Source of the DNA: Mediterraneibacter glycyrrhizinilyticus
GTDB lineage: Bacteria > Bacillota > Clostridia > Lachnospirales > Lachnospiraceae
DNA: 52,534 nucleotides
Reading direction: 5' to 3'
Assembly: GCF_016902345.1 (NCBI RefSeq)
Contig: NZ_JACJLR010000023.1
Coordinates: 1 to 52,534 of the forward strand
The position numbers and the translations under genes are program-made. Under the pieces are notes generated by a model that was not told the origin of the DNA, made no database searches, and saw only the letters and a list, made by a program, of their open reading frames with translations. The first letter of the stretch is position 1, and every line of letters starts with the position of its first letter. Of the stretch, positions 24,541 through 32,863 are shown piece by piece.

Positions 24541-25920
24541 TCAGCCGTTAAATTTTATCTTTCTTGCGATTCCCAGGGCGATTCCCATCTCAGCCATGAG
24601 AAATAAAACTGCGGTCCCCCCGAAACTGATAAAGGGAAGAATAATCCCTGTCGACGGAAGGATCCCCGTAACGACTGCAATATTCAGTATCACCTGAAGA
24701 GCAATATGGATAAATATCCCCGATGCGATGAGCGAGCCATAGAGGTCCGGTGCATTCTGCGCAATGAACATCAGTCTGTAGAGAAGGAATCCGAACAGAC
24801 AAAGGATCACGATCACGCCGAACACTCCCAGCTCCTCACATATAACGGAAAGGATCCAGTCATTCTGCGCCTCCGGAATGTTTTCCAGTTTCTGCATACT
24901 GTTCCCCAGCCCTTTCCCAAAGAACCCTCCTGAGCCGATCGCGTAGAGCCCCTGCATGACCTGAAAACTTCCGGTATCAGCAGTCGCCTCCGGGTTCAGC
25001 CAGGAAAGAATCCTCTGAAGCCTGAAATTGTCACTGTTTGCCGCTGTGATCGAGAGGATCAGGATCAGGAGTGTTCCTGCCGCCGCAGCAGCCCCGGCAA
25101 TCACAACAAAGATCTTGGTCTTCGGATGGATCAGGAAATACAGCAGACAGGTGATCGCCATCACAATAATGGCAGTACTCAGATTATCGGTAAGGAACAG
25201 GACTCCTCCCGAGGCAATCGCTCCGAGAGCGAGCACCCGAACCGCCCCCTCGATCGTATACGCCTTTTTTCCCAGCCGGCACAGTTCATAGGATATGTAC
25301 AAAATGACTGCGATCTTCGTGACCTCGGCCGGCTGAAGGGTCAGATTGCCAGGCAGCTGAAGCCATCGTCTCGCCCCGTTGAGCGTAAGGCCAAGAGGGG
25401 TCTTCACCAGCGCCATCAGGACAAGAGCGACCGCAAAAATCTCAACCGCAAACGCACCGTACAGATGGTAATCGATCTTAGAAACGACGAACATCACTGC
25501 AAACCCCAGCACTCCGATCAAGGCCTGCTTGGAGAAATAATACATATCGTCTCCGAAATCCGCCTGTGCTCCATAGTAACTTGTACTATACAGCATGACA
25601 AGCCCGAAGCACATCAGGAAGATCACAGCAAGAAGAAAGTCATAATCGAAATACTGTTCCTTCTCTACACCCTTCTTCCTCATCTGGTATACAACAGCCG
25701 CAAGCCCGGTCCTCTGCGGCCGTCTTCTTGCAGAAGAGCGTGGCTGCGCCGTTCCCGGGCCACTCACCACCTGTCTTCTTGTGTCGATCCTCCTGCGGTA
25801 AGCCAAAGGATCCACCGGGCGCATCGGCTGGGTATCGCCAAGGTCTCTGCGCCCGGAGTTTCTGTTCCTGTTATTGTTCTGCCCCCGCCGTTTGATCGGC
25901 TGTACAGTCCTGCTTCTCAT
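24541..25920 (-). CDS. Second SEDS glycosyltransferase (FtsW/SpoVE/RodA family)
   Basis: The 459-residue protein has an Arg/Pro/Asn-rich cytoplasmic N-terminus of about 90 residues, then about ten membrane helices. SEDS signatures: MLYSTSYYGAQ, GARRWLQLPGNLTLQPAEVTKIAVI, FQVMQGLYAIGSGGFFGKGLGNS, PEAQNDWILSVICEELG and GIILPFISFGGTA. It polymerises glycan strands with a partner PBP. It differs from the ftsW at 13550 by the long basic tail and by LTLQPAE instead of ISFQPSE. It follows asnB by only 10 nt, so the two are cotranscribed. It could be the vegetative FtsW, SpoVE or a RodA; the motifs favour FtsW/SpoVE. Confidence 0.88.
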   Translation of the reverse strand: MRSRTVQPIKRRGQNNNRNRNSGRRDLGDTQPMRPVDPLAYRRRIDTRRQVVSGPGTAQPRSSARRRPQRTGLAAVVYQMRKKGVEKEQYFDYDFLLAVIFLMCFGLVMLYSTSYYGAQADFGDDMYYFSKQALIGVLGFAVMFVVSKIDYHLYGAFAVEIFAVALVLMALVKTPLGLTLNGARRWLQLPGNLTLQPAEVTKIAVILYISYELCRLGKKAYTIEGAVRVLALGAIASGGVLFLTDNLSTAIIVMAITCLLYFLIHPKTKIFVVIAGAAAAAGTLLILILSITAANSDNFRLQRILSWLNPEATADTGSFQVMQGLYAIGSGGFFGKGLGNSMQKLENIPEAQNDWILSVICEELGVFGVIVILCLFGFLLYRLMFIAQNAPDLYGSLIASGIFIHIALQVILNIAVVTGILPSTGIILPFISFGGTAVLFLMAEMGIALGIARKIKFNG

Positions 25921-25930
25921 AAATCATCAC

Positions 25931-27811
25931 CTATCTCGCCTTCATTACCGGATGCATTGGTTTCCCGTGTTCAAAAAATCTGTCATACCATACAAGGAAA
26001 ATATAGACTGTCCAGATTTTACGGCTGTTGTCGGTTTTCTCGTTATGGTTCCTGCCACTCTTATGATCATCCAGCATTTTTAAAAGTATCTCCGTCCGGA
26101 AAAATTTCTTGGCAGCGTCAGACTGAAACATCTCCTTCACCCGGCTGTAATATCTTTCCTCTTTCAGCCAGACACGGATCGGGATCGGGAATCCCAGTTT
26201 CTTCTTCTCTGCAGTTTTGCTTCGGATATTCCGGTCAGCAGCGGCCCGGAGCGCTACCTTTGTCCTAGGCGCCTGTACCTTATATTCCAGAGGCAGCGTC
26301 TCGGCAAGCTCCAGAACCTTCTTATCCAGGAACGGCACCCGCACTTCCAGAGAATTGGCCATTCCCATCTTATCCCCTTTCATAAGGATATCATGGACCA
26401 GCCAGAGATGAAGATCCACATACTGCATCTTTGTCACCGGATCTTTCCCCTTCACCCTGTCATAGAGAGGACGCGTTACTTTCTGGATTCCGGGCTCACA
26501 TCCCTTCTTCAGGATCTTATTTGCCTCACGTTCCGTGAAAATATTCGTCGCATTGGCAAAGTAGCGCTCCTCCAGTGTCTTTCCATGACGCATCAGGAAT
26601 CCTCTCCCCTTCATTCCCCGGGGAAGGCAGTATTCCGCGAACCTGCCCAGAAAGCGCCGGATCCCCAGCGGGATCTTGTTAAAGGACGTATGCTCCAGCG
26701 GTTCACAATAGATATTATATCCGCCAAACAGTTCGTCAGAGCCTTCTCCAGATAGAACGACCTTCACCTTCTTCGCTGCCTCCTCGCTCAGAAAATACAG
26801 AGCAATAGCCGCCGGATCCGCCACCGGTTCATCCATATAATACTGAATGTCCGAGAGTTTGTCCCAGTACTCGTCCGGGGTAATGACTTTTGCATCGTTT
26901 TTCATATTAATACTGGCTGCAAACTCCTTCGCATCCTGAATCTCACTGTATTTTCCTTCGTCAAACCCCACGGTAAATGTTCGGTCCACCTGCCCAAGAT
27001 AAGTCAGATAGCTGGAATCCACTCCGCTGGACAGATAAGAAGCCACTTCCACATCGCTGATCTTATGCATTTCCACAGATTCTTTCATCACCGCTTCAAT
27101 GTCGTCCACCACTTTCTCAAAAGGCTTTTTACAGTCCCCTGTAAAATTCGGTTCAAAATATCTTGTGATCTTAAGTTTCCCATTCTCATACACAAGATAA
27201 TGCCCCGGCTGTACACAGAACACCCCTTTGAAAAAAGTCTCGTTGGTCGGGACGAACTGGAACGAAAGGTAGTTTCCCAGCGCATCCTCATTGAACACCT
27301 TATCAAACTTCGGGTGCTCCATAAACGCCTTGATCTCAGAGGCAAACATAAGCGTTCCGTTCATCTGTGCATAATACAGCGGCTTGATCCCGAAAATATC
27401 CCTCGCTGCGAAGAGTCTTTTCTCCTGCGTATCCCAGATCGCGAACGCATACATTCCTCTGAGCCTGTCCACCAGCTTCTCTCCCCACTGCTCATATCCA
27501 TGGATCAGCGTCTCCGAGTCTGTGTTTGAAACAAATACATGCCCTGCAGCCACCAGCTCCTGCCTCAATTCCTGGTAATTATAGATTTCCCCGTTGAACA
27601 CGAGCACTTTCGTCCGGTCTTCATTGTAAAGAGGCTGATCTCCCACAGATGAGAGATCGATGATGCTCAGTCTCCGAAATCCCAGCGCTGCATTCTCATC
27701 CACATATTTCCCTTCGCTGTCCGGGCCTCTGTGAATGATCGTATTCATCATATTTTCAAGAACCTGCTCTCTGTCTTCCACACTTCCGACAAATCCTGCA
27801 AATCCACACAT
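25931..27811 (-). CDS. asnB: Glutamine-dependent asparagine synthase-family amidotransferase AsnB
   Basis: The 626-residue protein has an N-terminal class II glutaminase with catalytic Cys2 (MCGFAGFVG), RRLSIIDLS, NGEIYNYQELR and NTDSETLIHGYE, and a C-terminal ATP-pyrophosphatase domain with the PP-loop SSGVDSS at about 261-267, LSGEGSDELFGGY and the DKMGMANSLEVRVPFLD region. Members make asparagine, but in Bacillus and C. difficile relatives amidate meso-DAP of peptidoglycan. The operon with a SEDS gene favours the cell-wall role (inference). AAGGAG lies about 10 nt before the ATG; promoter at 27846-27874. Confidence 0.93.
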   Translation of the reverse strand: MCGFAGFVGSVEDREQVLENMMNTIIHRGPDSEGKYVDENAALGFRRLSIIDLSSVGDQPLYNEDRTKVLVFNGEIYNYQELRQELVAAGHVFVSNTDSETLIHGYEQWGEKLVDRLRGMYAFAIWDTQEKRLFAARDIFGIKPLYYAQMNGTLMFASEIKAFMEHPKFDKVFNEDALGNYLSFQFVPTNETFFKGVFCVQPGHYLVYENGKLKITRYFEPNFTGDCKKPFEKVVDDIEAVMKESVEMHKISDVEVASYLSSGVDSSYLTYLGQVDRTFTVGFDEGKYSEIQDAKEFAASINMKNDAKVITPDEYWDKLSDIQYYMDEPVADPAAIALYFLSEEAAKKVKVVLSGEGSDELFGGYNIYCEPLEHTSFNKIPLGIRRFLGRFAEYCLPRGMKGRGFLMRHGKTLEERYFANATNIFTEREANKILKKGCEPGIQKVTRPLYDRVKGKDPVTKMQYVDLHLWLVHDILMKGDKMGMANSLEVRVPFLDKKVLELAETLPLEYKVQAPRTKVALRAAADRNIRSKTAEKKKLGFPIPIRVWLKEERYYSRVKEMFQSDAAKKFFRTEILLKMLDDHKSGRNHNEKTDNSRKIWTVYIFLVWYDRFFEHGKPMHPVMKAR

Positions 27812-27845
27812 AACGTTCTGTCTCCTTTGATGTCATGATTTTATT

Positions 27846-27874
27846 ATTATATCCTCTTTCATATAGAAAAACAA
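27846..27874 (-). promoter_or_regulatory. Sigma-A promoter of asnB-SEDS
   Basis: Minus strand: -35 TTGTTT (27869-27874), 17-nt spacer, -10 TATAAT (27846-27851), about 35 nt before the asnB start. This, the terminator at 27894-27937, the tRNA and its promoter fill the 316-nt stretch without protein genes from 27812 to 28128. Confidence 0.7.
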
Positions 27875-27893
27875 CTCTCCCATACAAAGCAAA

Positions 27894-27937
27894 AGCAATG
27901 ATACAAATACACTCCCTCGTATATTTATATCATTGCT
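27894..27937 (-). terminator. Intrinsic terminator of tRNA-Pro
   Basis: A perfect 10-bp outer stem (27894-27903 with 27928-27937) has an inner stem (AAATAC/GTATATTT-type pairing) and is followed on the minus strand by TTTTGCTTTG. It begins 12 nt after the tRNA 3' end. Confidence 0.8.
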
Positions 27938-27948
27938 CTACAGGATAA

Positions 27949-28023
27949 TCGGGGTGACAGGATTCGAACCTGCGACCTCACGGCCCCCAGCCGTGCGCTC
28001 TAACCAAACTGAGCCACACCCCG
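27949..28023 (-). tRNA. tRNA-Pro (anticodon GGG)
   Basis: On the minus strand the 75-nt gene folds as a cloverleaf. The 7-bp acceptor stem CGGGGTG/CACCCCG has discriminator A at 27949. The D arm contains GGCTCAGTTTGGTTAGAGC. The anticodon stem CACGG/CCGTG has loop CTGGGGG, giving anticodon GGG. The T arm contains GGTTCGAATCC. The CCA end is not encoded. It is a single-gene unit with its own promoter and terminator. Confidence 0.97.
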
Positions 28024-28034
28024 CTGACTTATAC

Positions 28035-28063
28035 ATTATATATAATTTCTCCCCAAATGTAAA
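28035..28063 (-). promoter_or_regulatory. Sigma-A promoter of tRNA-Pro
   Basis: Minus strand: -35 TTTACA (28058-28063), 17-nt spacer, -10 TATAAT (28035-28040). The expected start is only a few nt before the mature tRNA 5' end. It lies back to back with the cotJ promoter region. Confidence 0.8.
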
Positions 28064-28094
28064 GCATAACATTTTTAAATTTTTTCCATATTAT
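28064..28094 (+). promoter_or_regulatory. Weak candidate sigma-E promoter of cotJABC
   Basis: GCATAACA at 28064-28071 and CATATTAT at 28087-28094 resemble sigma-E -35 and -10 elements (6 of 8 for the -10), but the 15-16 nt spacing is long. The operon is sigma-E controlled in Bacillus. The leader would be about 28 nt. Confidence 0.3.
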
Positions 28095-28128
28095 AATTTT
28101 GTAAAATAGTTTGAAAGGAAGATATAAA

Positions 28129-28461
28129 ATGCCGAATTGTCAGAATAATATGTGCAGCAGGACGTCAGGGCATCCAACATCAAGGCAGGCTGCCCCTTCC
28201 CGCAGCATGGGAATGTACAACAGCAGGAACGTTTCGGGACGGCAGACAGATTTCCGTTCCTCCGCCATGCCTGCCGGCAGACAGTGCAGCGAAGACTGCA
28301 GCCGCAGCAATGACTTTCTCAAGGGCACTGCCCTCGCCATGGCTTATGTCCCGTGGCAGCAATGGCAGAACATCTATGAAATATGCCGTGGTTTTGAACA
28401 GGGAACGATCTTCGAGGATCTGGATAAACCTTTTACCGGGAAAGGAGGCAGGAGACAGTGA
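28129..28461 (+). CDS. cotJA: Spore coat protein CotJA
   Basis: The 110-residue protein has a low-complexity Ser/Arg/Asn/Met-rich N-terminal half with several cysteines and the conserved CotJA core GTALAMAYVPWQQWQNIYEICRGFEQGTIFEDLDKPF at its C-terminus (core words LAMAYVPWQ and GTIF-DLDKPF). In Bacillus CotJA and CotJC interact and need each other for coat incorporation. AAAGGAAG precedes the ATG at 28129; an upstream in-frame TTG at 28111 lies inside that binding site and is rejected. It is the first gene of cotJABC, and its stop overlaps the cotJB start by 4 nt. Confidence 0.92.
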   Translation: MPNCQNNMCSRTSGHPTSRQAAPSRSMGMYNSRNVSGRQTDFRSSAMPAGRQCSEDCSRSNDFLKGTALAMAYVPWQQWQNIYEICRGFEQGTIFEDLDKPFTGKGGRRQ

Positions 28462-28727
28462 ACAGACAGAACAGCCGGAAAGAATTACTGGATCATATCA
28501 ATCAGGTCAGCTTCGCAGTCGATGAGGCAAAACTTTATCTTGACACACACCCCTGCGATCCGGAGGCACTCGCCTATTTCAAAGAATACAGTCAGAAGCG
28601 GAATAAGGCGCTGAAGGAATATGCCAGGATCTACGGTCCTCTGACCGTGGATACTGCAGATGAGACCTGTGCTGACAAGTGGAACTGGATCGACGAGCCA
28701 TGGCCCTGGCAGGAAGGAGGATGCTGA
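28458..28727 (+). CDS. cotJB: Spore coat protein CotJB
   Basis: The 89-residue protein matches CotJB by its helical body (LLDHINQVSFAVDEAKLYLDTHP, DPEALAYFKEYSQKRNKALKEYA; conserved words FAVDEAKLYLDTH and ALAYF) and the aromatic C-terminus KWNWIDEPWPWQEGGC. It starts with GTG in a GTGA overlap with the cotJA stop, with GGAGG and GGAG motifs just upstream, so translation is coupled. It is part of the coat-associated CotJ complex. Confidence 0.93.
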   Translation: MNRQNSRKELLDHINQVSFAVDEAKLYLDTHPCDPEALAYFKEYSQKRNKALKEYARIYGPLTVDTADETCADKWNWIDEPWPWQEGGC

Positions 28728-28730
28728 TTT

Positions 28731-29327
28731 ATGTGGAACTATGAAAAACGCCTGCAGTATCCCGTAAAGATCACGCAGACAAACCCGAAACTGGCTCAGA
28801 TCATCATCTCCCAGTTTGGCGGACCGGACGGAGAACTCGCCGCTTCCATGCGGTATCTGTCTCAGCGGTATACCATGCCTTACAAGGAAGTGACCGGGAT
28901 CCTGACGGACATTGGGACGGAAGAGCTGGCCCACATGGAAATGATCTGCGCTATCGTATACCAGCTCACCAAAGACCTCACTCCGGAAGAGATCGAGCGC
29001 TCCGGATTCGGTCCCTATTATGTGGACCACACCCTTGCTCTCTGGCCACAGGCCGCGAGCGGAACCCCCTGGACCGCTACTGTCTTCCAGTCCAAGGGTG
29101 ATCCGGTCACAGACCTCCACGAAAACATGGCGGCGGAACAGAAAGCCCGCACCACTTATGACAATATCCTTCGTCTTGTAAAAGATCCCGAAATCTGCGA
29201 TCCGATCCGTTTTCTGAGAGAACGCGAGATCGTACACTATCAGCGCTTCGGCGAAAGCCTGAGGATCGTCCAGGAAAAACTGGACAGCAGGAACTTCTAT
29301 GCGTTTAACCCTGAATTTGACCGGTAG
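28731..29327 (+). CDS. cotJC: Spore coat protein CotJC, manganese-catalase family
   Basis: The 198-residue ferritin-like four-helix protein belongs to the manganese catalase family: MWNYEKRLQYPVKI, QFGGPDGELAASMRYLSQRY with the first Glu ligand, TDIGTEELAHMEMI with the Glu-x2-His pair, a HENMAAEQKARTTYDNIL second helix pair and REREIVHYQRFGE. Catalase activity in the spore coat is likely since all ligand positions appear to be kept. It is shorter than soluble Mn catalases, as is normal for CotJC. It starts 3 nt after cotJB with GGAGG upstream. The terminator at 29406-29440 ends the operon. Confidence 0.94.
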   Translation: MWNYEKRLQYPVKITQTNPKLAQIIISQFGGPDGELAASMRYLSQRYTMPYKEVTGILTDIGTEELAHMEMICAIVYQLTKDLTPEEIERSGFGPYYVDHTLALWPQAASGTPWTATVFQSKGDPVTDLHENMAAEQKARTTYDNILRLVKDPEICDPIRFLREREIVHYQRFGESLRIVQEKLDSRNFYAFNPEFDR

Positions 29328-29405
29328 TTTCTGAGCAGGAGGAAAGCAGGATCTGACAGAAGTTTTCCCCTGCCGGCAATTTGCTTTCCAATTCTGTACA
29401 AAATA

Positions 29406-29440
29406 AGACCTGCGGATGCATGCTCGCATCCGGCAGGTCT
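29406..29440. terminator. Bidirectional terminator between cotJC and htrA
   Basis: AGACCTGCGGATGC pairs with GCATCCGGCAGGTCT (one bulge). CTTTT follows on the plus strand and TATTTTG on the minus strand. It separates the convergent cotJ operon and htrA. Confidence 0.82.
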
Positions 29441-29505
29441 CTTTTCAGATCCTTATCTGTAAAACTGTTGTTTCGATTTTTTCTGTTCTTTTCGTCAATC
29501 CGTTC

Positions 29506-30834
29506 CTACTGTCTTTCCGTCAAAGTGACATCGATCGTGCTTTCCTGGTATTCACCATTCGTCTGCGGAATCTGGACTGTCAGTGTGACTGTATCTCCTG
29601 CCGCGTAGTACTGAAGCTGTTCCTGGAGTTCTTCCATTCCTGCTACGGTTGTGCCGTTGATCGCTGTGATGACACTGCCTCTGGTCATCCCGGCCTTCTC
29701 TGCTCCGCCTCCGGGAGTCACTTCAGATACATAGACACCGCTGGGCATGTTGAGCTGCTGGGAATATTCTGTCGGAACACTCATTCCTGTGATACCGATC
29801 ACGCCCTGATCTTCATCAGCCACTTTCGTTTTAGTCTCCTGGTTCATCAGGTTCTGGATCAGATCACTGACATCGCTGATCGGAATCGCGTATCCCACAC
29901 CCTCCACCGTCTCGCCGACAAGCTTAGAGGAATTGATCCCGATCACTTCACCACTGGCATTGACAAGAGCTCCTCCGCTGTTTCCCGGATTGATCGCTGC
30001 ATCTGTCTGGATCAGCCTTGCATCGCTGCTCTCACCGGTCGCCTCACCGGTCTCTCCATCCGTCTCTGAAGCTGAGCGGTTCAGTGCGCTGATAACACCT
30101 GTTGTGACAGACTGTCCGTATCCGAGTGCATTGCCGATGGCGATCGCCGGCTCTCCTACTTTCAAAGCTGTAGAATCGCCCAGTGTGGCAACTGAGATCG
30201 CGCTCATTGTGTTGTCGGATATGCTGTCAAGCGGCACTGCGATCACAGCCACATCGTAGTCAGCATCTGATCCTTTGACATTTGCCTCCAGACTGGTCCC
30301 ATCATCAAATGTCACTGTCAGCGTATCGCTTCCCTCGATCACATGATTGTTGGTCACGATCAGAAGCTCTGTGTCGCTCTGAGAAATGATGATCCCGGTC
30401 CCGGCGCTTTCACTTGTCTGTTCGGTTACTCCGCCGAAGAAATTCTGTACTTCCTCCACGCTCATGTTCGTAATGGATACGATCGACGGCATCACCTTTT
30501 CTACCACATCAGACACATCCGATGTAACAACGCTGGATGTCTGAGATAATGATGCGCTGTTGCTGCTGACGGTTCTGGCTTCGTCCGATGAAGACTGAGA
30601 AGAACCACTCAATCCCAGCAGCCTGCTTCCTATCACATTCGAAGCAAGAAATGTAGCACTCGACACTACACCAAACAAAAGTGCCAGTCCAGTCACGGCT
30701 ACAGCCTTTGGCATTTTCTTTTTCGGCTTTTTTCCGTTTCCATCCGGATGAGGCTGTGAGCCGCCATACTGATAATATGCGTTTGTGTTATTCTGGTCAC
30801 TGTTTTGATTATAATAATTATACTGGTTATCCAT
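29506..30834 (-). CDS. Membrane-anchored HtrA/DegP-type serine protease
   Basis: The 442-residue protein has a cytoplasmic Asn/Gln/Tyr-rich N-terminus of about 35 residues, one membrane helix at about 43-65, a Ser-rich linker, a trypsin-like domain with triad His164 (TNNHVIEG), Asp194 (DYDVAVI) and Ser286 (NPGNSGGAL), and a C-terminal PDZ domain (VYVSEVTPGGGAEKAGM). It degrades or refolds damaged envelope proteins. The start at 30834 fits AGGGCAGG upstream. It lies 102 nt after glmS with no terminator between; a weak TATATA about 45 nt before the ATG could be a stress-specific promoter. A short Glu/Thr/Ser-rich insert (ETDGETGEATGESS) sits before the catalytic serine. Confidence 0.92.
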   Translation of the reverse strand: MDNQYNYYNQNSDQNNTNAYYQYGGSQPHPDGNGKKPKKKMPKAVAVTGLALLFGVVSSATFLASNVIGSRLLGLSGSSQSSSDEARTVSSNSASLSQTSSVVTSDVSDVVEKVMPSIVSITNMSVEEVQNFFGGVTEQTSESAGTGIIISQSDTELLIVTNNHVIEGSDTLTVTFDDGTSLEANVKGSDADYDVAVIAVPLDSISDNTMSAISVATLGDSTALKVGEPAIAIGNALGYGQSVTTGVISALNRSASETDGETGEATGESSDARLIQTDAAINPGNSGGALVNASGEVIGINSSKLVGETVEGVGYAIPISDVSDLIQNLMNQETKTKVADEDQGVIGITGMSVPTEYSQQLNMPSGVYVSEVTPGGGAEKAGMTRGSVITAINGTTVAGMEELQEQLQYYAAGDTVTLTVQIPQTNGEYQESTIDVTLTERQ

Positions 30835-30936
30835 AAGAATTACCTGCCCTCTCCTGTATTTCATCTTATGGCTATATAGTAACTCTGTATTGTGTTTAAA
30901 ATGTGTTCATTCAATTAATAAATATTGAAGCATAAC

Positions 30937-32763
30937 TCACTCTACAGTAACTGATTTTGCCAGATTTCTCGGTTTATCCACATCACATCCCTTTCCAACT
31001 GCAATATAGTATCCAAAAAGCTGGAGCGGGATGATCGCAAGAGAATTCGTAAAGAACCTGTTTGTCTCCGGGATGTAGATCACATAATCCGCCGCACGTT
31101 TGATTTCATCGTTTCCTTCATTCGTTACCGCCAGGACAAAAGCCCCTCTTGTCCGAACCTCTACAACATTACTGATCATCTTTTTATACAGGTCTTCCTG
31201 CGTGAGCACCGCCGTCACAAGAGTACCTTCCTCGATCAGAGAGATTGTTCCATGCTTCAGCTCTCCCGCTGCATATGCCTCAGAATGGATGTAAGAGATC
31301 TCTTTCAGCTTGAGAGAACCTTCCAGAGAGATTGCGTAGTCGATTCCTCTTCCTATAAAGAATACATCACGCGCAGCCACATATCTGTTTGCAAATTTCT
31401 GTATCTTGTTCTTGTTGTTCAGGAGCAGTTCCACCTGATCCGGGATCCTCTTTAGATCCTCAATGTACTGCGACAGTTCAGAATCCGATATCTGCCCCCG
31501 CACTTTCGAAAATTTAAGTGCAAGAAGATAGAGGGCAATGAGCTGACAGGAGTACGCCTTTGTCGTAGCTACCGCAATCTCGGGACCTGCCCATGTATAC
31601 ATCACATTGTCCGCCTCTCTGGCGATGGAACTTCCGACAACATTCACAATACCGAGTACTTTTGCGCCTCTGGCATGGGATTCCCGAAGCGCCGCAAGTG
31701 AATCTGCCGTCTCACCAGACTGACTGATCACCACGACCAGCGTCCCTTCCTCCAGGATCGGATCCCTGTATCTGAACTCACTGGCAAGATCCACTTCCAC
31801 GGGGATCCTCGCCATTCCTTCCAGGACATACTTCCCTGTCATTCCCGCATGATAGGCGGAGCCGCATGCCACGATCATGATCTTTTTCACCGCACGGATT
31901 TCCTCATCCGACATGCCCAGTTCCTCGATCACAATATCTTTTCCCTTGATACGGGGCGAAAATGTATCTTCTATCGCTTTCGGCTGTTCATACATCTCCT
32001 TGAGCATGAAATGTTCATATCCACCCTTTTCCGCCGCATCAACATCCCACTCAATATGGGTGGACTCCTTCTCGATCGCTTCCTCGTCTACATTAAAAAA
32101 TTCCATGGAATCTTTCTTCATGCGGACAATCTCTTCATTTTCTATAAAATACACATCTCTTGTATATTTCAGCACTGCCGGTACATCTGACGCAATAATG
32201 GAGCCTCCCTCCGTATTGCCGACGATCAGCGGACTGTCTTTTCTGACCGCATAGAGTTCATCCGGATAGTCTTTGAAAATGATCCCCAGTGCATAGGAGC
32301 CCTCCATTCGGTGCATGACTTTTGTGATCGCTCTCAACGGATTTCCATCGTAATAGTAATCAAGCAGATGTGCGATCACCTCCGTATCCGTGTCAGATAC
32401 AAACTTATATCCTTTCCCTGTCAGTTTCTTTTTCAGCTTCAGATAGTTCTCAATGATCCCGTTGTGTACCACCGCGATCGTGCCCTTCTGGTTAAGGTGA
32501 GGATGGGCATTTACATCTGACGGTTCTCCATGTGTTGCCCACCTCGTATGACCGACTCCCACCACACCCGGCAGTGTCGCTCCGTCATGAGTCAGTTCTT
32601 CCAGGACCTTCAGCCTTCCTTTTGCTTTTGTCATATTGATCTTTTCACCGTCGAAGACCGCAATCCCGGCAGAGTCATATCCTCTGTATTCCAGTTTTGA
32701 CAACCCGTCCAGAAGGATTGGTGCTGCCTGCTTTTCTCCAACATAACCAACAATACCACACAT
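30937..32763 (-). CDS. glmS: Glutamine:fructose-6-phosphate aminotransferase GlmS
   Basis: The 608-residue enzyme makes glucosamine-6-phosphate, the first step to UDP-GlcNAc. The N-terminal glutaminase starts MCGIVGYVG with catalytic Cys2 and has GHTRWATHGEP and NGIIENY. Two SIS domains follow (ACGSAYHAGMTGKY, VISQSGETADSLAAL; GRGIDYAISLEGSLKLKE). The C-terminus KPRNLAKSVTVE is typical. AAAGGAG precedes the ATG. The short leader carries the terminator of the gene upstream but no recognisable glmS ribozyme core, although that ribozyme is common in Firmicutes. No clear promoter was found; read-through or a distant promoter is possible. Confidence 0.96.
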   Translation of the reverse strand: MCGIVGYVGEKQAAPILLDGLSKLEYRGYDSAGIAVFDGEKINMTKAKGRLKVLEELTHDGATLPGVVGVGHTRWATHGEPSDVNAHPHLNQKGTIAVVHNGIIENYLKLKKKLTGKGYKFVSDTDTEVIAHLLDYYYDGNPLRAITKVMHRMEGSYALGIIFKDYPDELYAVRKDSPLIVGNTEGGSIIASDVPAVLKYTRDVYFIENEEIVRMKKDSMEFFNVDEEAIEKESTHIEWDVDAAEKGGYEHFMLKEMYEQPKAIEDTFSPRIKGKDIVIEELGMSDEEIRAVKKIMIVACGSAYHAGMTGKYVLEGMARIPVEVDLASEFRYRDPILEEGTLVVVISQSGETADSLAALRESHARGAKVLGIVNVVGSSIAREADNVMYTWAGPEIAVATTKAYSCQLIALYLLALKFSKVRGQISDSELSQYIEDLKRIPDQVELLLNNKNKIQKFANRYVAARDVFFIGRGIDYAISLEGSLKLKEISYIHSEAYAAGELKHGTISLIEEGTLVTAVLTQEDLYKKMISNVVEVRTRGAFVLAVTNEGNDEIKRAADYVIYIPETNRFFTNSLAIIPLQLFGYYIAVGKGCDVDKPRNLAKSVTVE

Positions 32764-32794
32764 GTTTTCTTTCTCCTTTTCTATGCTGCTTTAT

Positions 32795-32846
32795 AAAAAA
32801 TGAGGCAGACGGCCGTCTGTCACAGTACGCACCATTGCCTCATTTT
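32795..32846 (-). terminator. Terminator of the cohesin-domain gene, in front of glmS
   Basis: A perfect 11-bp stem (32797-32807 with 32836-32846) encloses a palindrome GACGGCCGTC and is followed on the minus strand by TTTTTT. It leaves only about 30 nt to the glmS start. Confidence 0.85.
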
Positions 32847-32863
32847 AATATGATATGCGTTTT

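Noticed and set aside
25126..26268. Plus-strand open frame of 380 codons across the SEDS gene and the asnB end
   Set aside because: Antisense shadow of two recognised genes; composition is unlike a protein and no start signals are present.
28485..29429. Minus-strand open frame of 314 codons opposite cotJB-cotJC
   Set aside because: The plus-strand frames match CotJB and CotJC exactly; the minus frame has no recognisable motif.
32764..32863. glmS ribozyme
   Set aside because: The gap holds only a simple terminator and a short leader; the conserved ribozyme core could not be found.
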